NCBI GenBank assembly: GCA_016204155.1 | Contig: JACQLG010000037.1 | Coordinates: 1-7,053 of the forward strand | Source of the DNA: Candidatus Niyogiibacteriota bacterium | Lineage (GTDB): Bacteria > Patescibacteriota > Minisyncoccia > 1-14-0-10-42-19 | Direction of reading: 5' to 3' | Length of the DNA stretch: 7,053 nucleotides | Part shown: piece after piece, positions 1 to 4,379 of the stretch | Layout: every line of letters starts with the position of its first letter | Numbering within the stretch: position 1 is the first letter of the stretch | Notes under the pieces: model-generated | Database searches by the model: none | The model's input: the letters and a program-made list of their open reading frames with translations, nothing else | Told to the model about the DNA's origin: nothing | Translations under genes and position numbers: made by a program

Positions 1-37
1 CCGCAAGGACGTGGAGGTTCAAATCCTCTCCCGCGCA
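1..37 (+). tRNA. tRNA-Leu, 3' part only (5' end outside the window)
   Basis: The T arm is clear: 5' stem GGAGG, loop TTCAAAT, 3' stem CCTCT (one G-T pair). It is followed by the 3' acceptor strand CCCGCGC and discriminator A at position 37. Just before the T arm, CCGCAAGGACGT looks like the end of a long variable arm closed by a GCAA loop. A long variable arm means Leu, Ser or Tyr. The discriminator A excludes most tRNA-Ser (G73), and the implied 5' acceptor strand GCGCGGG suits Leu better than Tyr. The anticodon lies outside the window, so the isoacceptor is unknown. CCA is not encoded (ATT follows), so CCA must be added after transcription. The methyltransferase gene starts 39 bases downstream. 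Confidence 0.85.
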
Positions 38-76
38 TTCACGTCGGCTCGGACAATATTTTAATGGTGGAAGAAA

Positions 77-895
77 ATGTCTAATTCTATGCAGAAAAAA
101 GTAAAACAACACTATGACAAGACGGCGGGAAAAGAGTGGGATAGACTTTTTCAGGACCAGTATCACAACATAGAGTTTTTTGTCACTACTCAATATCTTA
201 CAAATTATCTCCCTAAAAGAGGGCGTATTTTGGATGCCGGGGGCGGACCTGGAAGATACACTATTCATCTTGCGAGGCGTGATTACAAAATGACTTTGCT
301 TGATATTTCGAGCGAGGAACTGAAAATCGCTGAAAAACAAATTCAGAAACAAAAATTGGAGAAACAAGTTGACGATATTATTGAGGGGACGATAACAGAC
401 CTTAGCAACTTTCAAGATAATTACTTTGACGCGGTAATTTGTCTTGGTGGGCCATTGTCGCATTTGGTTAAACTAGCAGAAAGAGAAAAAGCGGTGAGAG
501 AGCTTACGCGAGTTGCCAAGATCAAAGCACCAATTTTTTTTTCTGTTATGAGTAGGTATGGTGTTTTGCCCCGTGTCATTAAATTCGTTCCGCAGGACGC
601 ATCAGTTCTGCCAAAATATTTTAGAGACGGGAATCACCCTCATCCAGAAAGCGGCGTTTTTACCTACACTCATTTTTTTACAATTGATGAACTTCATAAC
701 TTGATAAAGAAAAATAATTTGTCTATTATCAAAACCGTAGCTATTGAGGGTATAGCTTCTAACCTAAAGAATGAAGTGAACAAAATGCCGAAAAAACTAT
801 ACCGAAAATGGCTTGCTGTTTTCGCTAAATTATCGAATGAGTCATCAATTGTTGGTATTTCAGAGCACTTCATGGTAATTTCTAAAAAGATTTAA
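77..895 (+). CDS. class I SAM-dependent methyltransferase, substrate unknown
   Basis: Predicted cytosolic enzyme of 272 residues that transfers a methyl group from S-adenosylmethionine. Visible in the sequence: Rossmann motif I ILDAGGGPGR at residues 51-60; an acidic residue ending strand 2 (D76 in LLDIS) that should bind the SAM ribose; a motif IV-like stretch DAVICLGGPLSHL at 118-130; and then the motif V-like segment with RELTRVAK at about 141-148. This is the Methyltransf_11/25 pattern of family 'methyltransferase domain protein'. The long C-terminal half (about 150-272), with a His- and Pro-rich stretch near 186-191, probably forms the substrate cap. The family methylates metabolites, quinones, tRNA or proteins, and nothing here decides among these. 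The ATG at 77 has GGTGG at 66-70, six bases upstream; an in-frame ATG at 89 is a less likely start. It stands alone between a tRNA and a toxin-antitoxin pair, which suggests accessory cargo. No convincing promoter of its own was seen. Confidence 0.85.
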   Translation: MSNSMQKKVKQHYDKTAGKEWDRLFQDQYHNIEFFVTTQYLTNYLPKRGRILDAGGGPGRYTIHLARRDYKMTLLDISSEELKIAEKQIQKQKLEKQVDDIIEGTITDLSNFQDNYFDAVICLGGPLSHLVKLAEREKAVRELTRVAKIKAPIFFSVMSRYGVLPRVIKFVPQDASVLPKYFRDGNHPHPESGVFTYTHFFTIDELHNLIKKNNLSIIKTVAIEGIASNLKNEVNKMPKKLYRKWLAVFAKLSNESSIVGISEHFMVISKKI

Positions 896-1072
896 ATAAT
901 TTGCCACCTCCCATACTTCGCTAAGGCTTCGTATGGCAAAGCAAAGGAAAATTGGATCTTCGATGAACTCAGATTAAAAAATTGTTAAATCTCGCGGCGA
1001 AGCCGTCTCGAATTTTGGGGGATTTTTTCGGAAAAATGCGTTCGGACTAATTCAAGAATACGATGCCGAAAC
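896..1072. other. non-coding spacer with three small hairpins
   Basis: No open reading frame of note on either strand. Three inverted repeats are visible. CCATAC (911-916) pairs with GTATGG (931-936), and overlapping TTGCCA (901-906) pairs with TGGCAA (934-939), so two alternative folds compete. CGGC-GAA-GCCG lies at 995-1005. ATTTTT-TCGG-AAAAAT lies at 1022-1037, with a tetraloop. None is followed by a clean T tract in the + direction, so they are not obvious intrinsic terminators. The block CTTCGCTAAGGCTTCG inside the first hairpin looks like dispersed intergenic repeats I recall from CPR genomes; this resemblance is from memory and untested. Confidence 0.45.
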
Positions 1073-1100
1073 TTGCGCTTTTTATCTTTTGACATATAAT
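1073..1100 (+). promoter_or_regulatory. promoter of the toxin-antitoxin operon, predicted leaderless
   Basis: A consensus -10 box TATAAT lies at 1095-1100, with a weak -35 TTGCGC at 1073-1078 and 16 bases between them. Transcription should start near 1107, three bases before the antitoxin ATG at 1110. TTGACA at 1089-1094 directly abuts the -10 box, so it cannot be its -35. Toxin-antitoxin operons are usually autorepressed by the complex; no clear operator palindrome was found here. Confidence 0.6.
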
Positions 1101-1109
1101 AAAAGTACT

Positions 1110-1295
1110 ATGGGAAAAATAGTCACTATCCCTCGGGAGCTCTCTAGGGAAAAAGAACTCGTTATTATACCTCGGAGAATGTATGAATCCTTGCTCGAAA
1201 ACCAAAAAGTGACCGAGCAAGACGTTCTTCGCTGGACAAGAGAAGCAAAGGATCTTAAAAGTAGAGGGGTTTTGCCAAAACTGAAGTTGTGGTAA
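1110..1295 (+). CDS. antitoxin of a RelE/ParE-type toxin-antitoxin pair
   Basis: Small protein of 61 residues lying directly upstream of a RelE-like toxin, the usual antitoxin-first order. Its N-terminal part reads GKIVTIPREL then ELVIIPRRMYESLLE (about 2-31): two short beta strands and a helix, as in compact DNA-binding antitoxin heads of the Phd/YefM or AbrB kind. The C-terminal half (about 35-61) is charged, ends GVLPKLKLW, and is likely the extended toxin-binding tail. Membership of a named antitoxin family is not certain. The frame is open back to a TTG at 1089, but that codon sits just upstream of the -10 box, so it would lie outside the transcript. The ATG at 1110 is chosen because it is 3 bases past the predicted transcription start. 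No Shine-Dalgarno is present. The gap to the toxin is 9 bases. Confidence 0.75.
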   Translation: MGKIVTIPRELSREKELVIIPRRMYESLLENQKVTEQDVLRWTREAKDLKSRGVLPKLKLW

Positions 1296-1304
1296 AAATT
1301 TGAC

Positions 1305-1568
1305 ATGGTTGTCAGACACATCTATTATCACCCACAATTTTGGAAATCTTTTGAACGGCTTCCTCAAGACGTTCGAGAAAAAGCCAAGAAGCGAATAAAC
1401 GTTTTCAAAGAAGATCCTTTTTCTTCCTCGCTTGATACCCATAAACTCCACGGTAAACTCAAGGAACAATGGAGTTTTCGCGTGAAAGGGCAATGGAGAG
1501 TCCTTTTTATCTTTGACAATCCCGATGTCATCTTTTTGGATATAGGACCCCATCACATCTACAAGTAG
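1305..1568 (+). CDS. RelE/ParE superfamily toxin (likely ribosome-dependent mRNA interferase)
   Basis: An 87-residue protein with the RelE/ParE fold pattern. HPQFWKSFERLP (9-20) is the first strand-to-helix segment, followed by a long helix (about 21-35) and KLHGKLKEQWSFRVKGQWRVLF (47-68), the hallmark beta stretch with conserved basic residues R59 and R65. The C terminus is DIGPHHIYK, with H83/H84 and Y86 where family members often carry catalytic His/Tyr. RelE and YoeB relatives cut mRNA in the ribosomal A site, while ParE relatives poison gyrase; the terminal HHxY favours mRNA cleavage, but sequence alone cannot settle it. Length is normal for the family and there is no frameshift, so the toxin is probably active. 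The upstream antitoxin should neutralise it. The ATG has no good Shine-Dalgarno, so translation may be coupled to the antitoxin, whose stop is 9 bases away. Confidence 0.85.
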   Translation: MVVRHIYYHPQFWKSFERLPQDVREKAKKRINVFKEDPFSSSLDTHKLHGKLKEQWSFRVKGQWRVLFIFDNPDVIFLDIGPHHIYK

Positions 1569-1588
1569 TATTCGTTAGAATCATATTT

Positions 1589-1663
1589 TTCTTGTACTAA
1601 GCAAGGTCGAAGTGAATTTTTGGAAAAGAAAAATTTTTAATCCAAGAAGTTAGGGTACAAGAA
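1589..1663 (+). repeat. 9-bp inverted repeat with nested AT-rich hairpin in the spacer after the toxin
   Basis: TTCTTGTAC at 1589-1597 is perfectly complementary to GTACAAGAA at 1655-1663. Between them, AATTTTT (1615-1621) pairs with AAAAATT (1629-1635), giving a smaller inner hairpin. The spacer 1569-1791 carries no supported gene. The structure could slow transcription past the toxin, be a small structured RNA, or be a remnant of a repeat. No T tract follows the outer arm directly, so it is not a standard intrinsic terminator. Confidence 0.4.
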
Positions 1664-1689
1664 GACGAAAATGTGCGGATTTTTTAGCA

Positions 1690-1718
1690 TTGACGGCAGA
1701 ATTTAATTATTCTATAAT
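1690..1718 (+). promoter_or_regulatory. strong sigma70-type promoter of the membrane protein gene
   Basis: TTGACG (1690-1695) and TATAAT (1713-1718) are separated by exactly 17 bases: a 5/6 match at -35 and 6/6 at -10, the best promoter in the window. The expected start is near 1725, giving a leader of about 67 bases before the TTG start codon. The -10 box sits inside an inverted repeat, ATTCTA (1709-1714) with TAGAAT (1725-1730), which spans -10 to +1 and could be a repressor operator. Confidence 0.75.
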
Positions 1719-1777
1719 TTTTTGTAGAATGGTTTAAGTTAAGGCAGTTCTTTCACGCATTTCAAACTAAAAAAATA

Positions 1778-1785
1778 TAAGGAGG
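1778..1785 (+). promoter_or_regulatory. full-length Shine-Dalgarno that fixes a TTG start
   Basis: TAAGGAGG is an eight-base match to the canonical anti-Shine-Dalgarno tail. It sits six bases before the TTG at 1792 and decides that start. The first in-frame ATG is 82 codons further on, past three predicted membrane helices. Confidence 0.85.
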
Positions 1786-1791
1786 AATAGA

Positions 1792-2403
1792 TTGAACACA
1801 GAAACAGCGATTGGATACATTGCTGGCTTTATTGTTATTGCCAGCGTCATTCCATACGCAATCAGAGTGCTCCAAAGGAAGATTAAGCCAAATCTCGTGA
1901 GTTGGAGCGTTTGGTCGATTATCGGCTTTGCGATTCTGCTCACTTTTCGCAGTTCCGGCGCGACAAGCAACATCTGGCCGGCCGTCTTCGGTTTTTTTAA
2001 TCCAGCGTTTATCACAGTGCTTGCGCTGTGGCGTGGAATGCGAATAAAACCGAAGTGGTGGGAGATCGCGTGCGGAGCAATGGGCGTTGCTTCGATTATA
2101 TGGTGGGGATTCGTCTATGGCGATGCCTTGAAAGCGCAATTCGCGCTCTATCTTGCCATCATTGCCGATACCTGTGCTGCAATCCCTACGATCGGGTTTT
2201 TGTGGAGAAATCCGCACGAAGATCGCCCGTTCGCTTGGAGTTTGTTTGGTATAGGCTATGGTCTGGCAATCTTCGCGATTACTGATCACACCTTTGCAAA
2301 TTCTGCGCTTCATATATATATGTTCATTTTCTCAAATATAATCGCTGGCATTCTTGCCGCTTACCGTGTGCGCAACCGACTCCCGATCTCGGAGTGGATA
2401 TGA
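1792..2403 (+). CDS. seven-helix membrane protein with two PQ-loop-like (SWEET-like) halves
   Basis: A 203-residue integral membrane protein. Hydrophobic segments lie at about 7-27, 37-53, 62-80, 92-109, 115-137, 148-164 and 172-191. The first half carries IPYAIRVLQRKIKPN (20-34) at the end of helix 1, and the second carries IPTIGFLWRNPHEDRP (131-146) at the end of helix 5. Both resemble the PQ-loop repeat, with Pro followed by a basic loop and an aromatic-rich next helix, although Gln is replaced by Tyr and Thr. A 3+1+3 helix layout with the repeats in helices 1 and 5 matches SWEET and other PQ-loop transporters, so a small-molecule carrier is possible, with substrate unknown. The helices and repeat are seen; the family assignment is inferred, and a generic DUF membrane protein is the alternative. 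The TTG start is fixed by a perfect Shine-Dalgarno. The gene has its own promoter and terminator, so it is probably monocistronic. Confidence 0.7.
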   Translation: MNTETAIGYIAGFIVIASVIPYAIRVLQRKIKPNLVSWSVWSIIGFAILLTFRSSGATSNIWPAVFGFFNPAFITVLALWRGMRIKPKWWEIACGAMGVASIIWWGFVYGDALKAQFALYLAIIADTCAAIPTIGFLWRNPHEDRPFAWSLFGIGYGLAIFAITDHTFANSALHIYMFIFSNIIAGILAAYRVRNRLPISEWI

Positions 2404-2420
2404 TGTACAGGCAACGAACG

Positions 2421-2455
2421 AAAACTCTCAGCAATGAGGGTTTTTATTATTTTTT
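2421..2455 (+). terminator. Rho-independent terminator after the membrane protein gene
   Basis: AAAACTCTCA (2421-2430) pairs fully with TGAGGGTTTT (2435-2444), with one T-G pair, around a GCAA tetraloop of the stable GNRA type. The stem runs into a T-rich tract, TTTTTATTATTTTTT (2441-2455). It begins 17 bases after the TGA and ends before the recJ promoter, so it separates the two transcription units. Confidence 0.9.
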
Positions 2456-2464
2456 GGGAGAGCG

Positions 2465-2473
2465 TGATATACT
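2465..2473 (+). promoter_or_regulatory. extended -10 promoter of the recJ operon, predicted leaderless
   Basis: TGATATACT is an extended -10 element: TG, one base, then TATACT at 2468-2473. The -35 region falls in the terminator's T tract and has no good hexamer, which extended -10 promoters tolerate. A start about seven bases beyond the box is at 2480, one base before the recJ ATG at 2481. No Shine-Dalgarno precedes that ATG, which agrees with a leaderless message. Confidence 0.6.
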
Positions 2474-2480
2474 GGAATTT

Positions 2481-4193
2481 ATGAAGAAAAAGTGGTCGGT
2501 GGCAAAAAAATATCCGGAAGATTATGCCGAAAAACTCCAAGGAGATGATTTGACTCTCCAAATTCTTTTTAATAGAAACATTAACACACAAAAAAAAGCG
2601 GATGAATTCTTTGCGCCTGATTATGACCGTGATACGCATGATCCGTTCTTATTGCCGGATATGGAAAAAGCGGTTGCCCGATTCTTGGATGCAATGAAGA
2701 AAAACGAAAAAATACTTATTTTTAGCGATTATGATGTCGATGGTGTCTGCGGTACGATCGTTTTTTCAGATTTTTTCAGGTTTGTGGGATATAGCAATAT
2801 CTCTTTTTATAATCCCGACCGCTATAAAGAGGGATATGGATTAACAGCTCCAGCAAAGGATGCGGTTTTAAAAGAGAATCCTTCGCTTGTCGTTACGGTT
2901 GATACCGGCATTTCTGATGTTGAAGGCGTAAAGATATTGCAACAGAAAGGCATTGATGTGATTGTAACCGACCATCATTTAGTGCCTGATCCCATGCCTC
3001 CTGCGTTCGCGATCGTTGATCACAAGCGGAAAGACAATACATATCCATTCCCGTGGCTTTGCGGAACCGGGATGGCGTTTAAGTTTGTGCAGGCGTTATT
3101 TCAGAAGGGCGGCTGGCCTTTAAAAGAGGGATATGAAAAATGGATACTTGATGTAGTTGCGATCGCGACCGTTGCTGACATGGTTCCATTAAAAGACGAA
3201 AACAGGATGTGGGTGTATTGGGGTCTTGAGGTGCTTAAGAAAAACAGGCGTCCGGGACTTAAGGCACTGCTGGAATCGCAGCAGTATGTTTCGGCTCCTT
3301 TACTCACGTCACAAGACCTTGCTTTTACTTTAGGCCCTCTTATTAACGCTGCGGGAAGAATTGATCATGCAAATATGGCGGTTGAGCTTTTGAGAGCTGA
3401 GACGCCCGAAGAGGCGCGATGGCTTTCTGGCCGTCTTAATGAAACAAACAAAGAGCGCAAGCGCATGACCGAAGAAATTATTGCGGCCGCGCGCAATGAG
3501 TTAAAAAAAGAATTGCCAGCGGTAATCGTGCTTGGAGATGATGCATGGTATCCGGGCGTTTTAGGGCATGCGGCAAACCGGCTTGTAGAAGAATTCGCGC
3601 GCCCCGCGTTCCTGTTCGGAAAAGCTGACGGCGAAACGGCGAAAGGTTCCTCAAGAAGCGATGGCTCCGTAAATCTTGTGGAGTTTATGAGTCAGGCGGG
3701 AGAAGGTCTCTTTGAGGTGTTCGGCGGGCATGCGATGGCTGCGGGGTTTACATTAAAAGAAGGAACAGGAAAAGAACTTAAAAAGCGCTTGAATGATGTT
3801 TATAAAAAAATAGAAAAAGAGAAAAATCTTTTTGAAGAGCTTCAGATTGATAAAACATTATCGCTTGATGAAGTAGAATGGGATACGTATGCGACACTTT
3901 CGCGTTTCGAGCCGTTTGGAATGGATAATCCGCGGCCTGTTTTTCTTTTCAAAGATCTTATTATTGATGGGGTGCGAGTGTTCGGGAATGGCGCAGATCA
4001 TTTGGAACTTCAGTTTAAAAAAACGAACGGGAACAGGGTGAAAGCGATCTCTTTCGGCGACGGGAAAGAAGCAGAGAAGCTTTCTTCGGGGTTCTTGATT
4101 GATCTTGCAGCGTCCGTTGAGCGCAATTCATTCCGTGATACGGACGAATTGCGTTTGCGTATTGTTGATTATAAACTGAAATCATCAATATAA
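2481..4193 (+). CDS. recJ: single-stranded-DNA-specific 5'->3' exonuclease RecJ
   Basis: A 570-residue cytosolic nuclease that degrades ssDNA 5'->3' in recombination, mismatch and base-excision repair; the length is close to that of E. coli RecJ. DHH-domain metal-binding motifs are all present: DYDVDG (83-88), VDTGIS (140-145, D141), TDHH (163-166) and ATVADMVPL (229-237, D233). Then come GPLINAAGR (285-293) and the DHHA1 domain with GSSRS (389-393) and GGHAMAAGF (415-423). The C-terminal 100 or so residues form the expected OB-fold region. The frame is open upstream to a GTG at 2394, but that stretch overlaps the previous gene's stop and encodes the terminator and promoter. The ATG at 2481 gives a natural N terminus and is the start chosen. 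It is the first gene of an apparent operon with a small protein, a zincin, RNase HI and comEC. No catalytic residue is missing. Confidence 0.96.
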   Translation: MKKKWSVAKKYPEDYAEKLQGDDLTLQILFNRNINTQKKADEFFAPDYDRDTHDPFLLPDMEKAVARFLDAMKKNEKILIFSDYDVDGVCGTIVFSDFFRFVGYSNISFYNPDRYKEGYGLTAPAKDAVLKENPSLVVTVDTGISDVEGVKILQQKGIDVIVTDHHLVPDPMPPAFAIVDHKRKDNTYPFPWLCGTGMAFKFVQALFQKGGWPLKEGYEKWILDVVAIATVADMVPLKDENRMWVYWGLEVLKKNRRPGLKALLESQQYVSAPLLTSQDLAFTLGPLINAAGRIDHANMAVELLRAETPEEARWLSGRLNETNKERKRMTEEIIAAARNELKKELPAVIVLGDDAWYPGVLGHAANRLVEEFARPAFLFGKADGETAKGSSRSDGSVNLVEFMSQAGEGLFEVFGGHAMAAGFTLKEGTGKELKKRLNDVYKKIEKEKNLFEELQIDKTLSLDEVEWDTYATLSRFEPFGMDNPRPVFLFKDLIIDGVRVFGNGADHLELQFKKTNGNRVKAISFGDGKEAEKLSSGFLIDLAASVERNSFRDTDELRLRIVDYKLKSSI

Positions 4194-4215
4194 AATCCAT
4201 AAAAGAAGGAATGCT

Positions 4216-4371
4216 ATGCAGAATGTAAATAAAACAATAAATGAAGAAGTAGAAAAAATCGCTCAAAAATATTTTGAGGATTTATTGCGACTGCGTAAAG
4301 AGCAGAATATGTTGATAGACCAATATCAAGAAAAGTTGAATAAGGCAAACACGCGGAACAACAATCAATAA
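4216..4371 (+). CDS. small helical, probably coiled-coil protein of 51 residues
   Basis: A short gene between recJ and the zincin. The protein is almost entirely charged and polar helix: NEEVEKIAQKYFEDLLRLRK (9-28), then more helix to about 45, and an Asn-rich tail. Hydrophobic residues at 8, 12, 15, 19, 23, 26, 33 and 37 lie on one face in an approximate heptad, suggesting an amphipathic helix or coiled coil that could bind a partner or self-associate. There is no Cys, no membrane segment and no signal peptide. The start is supported by AAGGA at 4206-4210, five bases before the ATG. An out-of-frame ATG at 4211 gives only five codons. It lies 22 bases after recJ and 8 before the next gene, so it is probably co-transcribed and may assist one of those proteins. 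I do not recognise a family; it is not obviously XseB. Confidence 0.7.
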   Translation: MQNVNKTINEEVEKIAQKYFEDLLRLRKEQNMLIDQYQEKLNKANTRNNNQ

Positions 4372-4379
4372 TCAATAAC

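Noticed and set aside
911..936. Hairpin after the methyltransferase gene as an intrinsic terminator
   Set aside because: The stem is only 6 bp with a large loop, and no T tract follows.
1089..1100. TTGACA directly followed by TATAAT as a paired -35/-10
   Set aside because: There is no spacer between the hexamers, so they cannot form one promoter; only TATAAT is used in the model.
1047..1556. 169-residue open frame on the minus strand across the toxin-antitoxin pair
   Set aside because: It is antisense to two well-supported genes, has low-complexity composition and no recognisable motif or start signal.
1671..1706. 11-codon frame reading MCGFFSIDGRI, like the N terminus of class II glutamine amidotransferases
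   Set aside because: It is too short, has no good Shine-Dalgarno and nothing of that family follows in any frame; a chance match or tiny remnant.
1762..2313. 183-residue minus-strand frame over the membrane protein gene
   Set aside because: It is a shadow of a gene with clear helices, Shine-Dalgarno and promoter; the protein has a random-looking, Arg- and Cys-rich composition.
2394..2480. N-terminal extension of RecJ from the GTG at 2394
   Set aside because: It overlaps the preceding stop and contains the terminator and the -10 element; the start at 2481 gives a normal-length RecJ.
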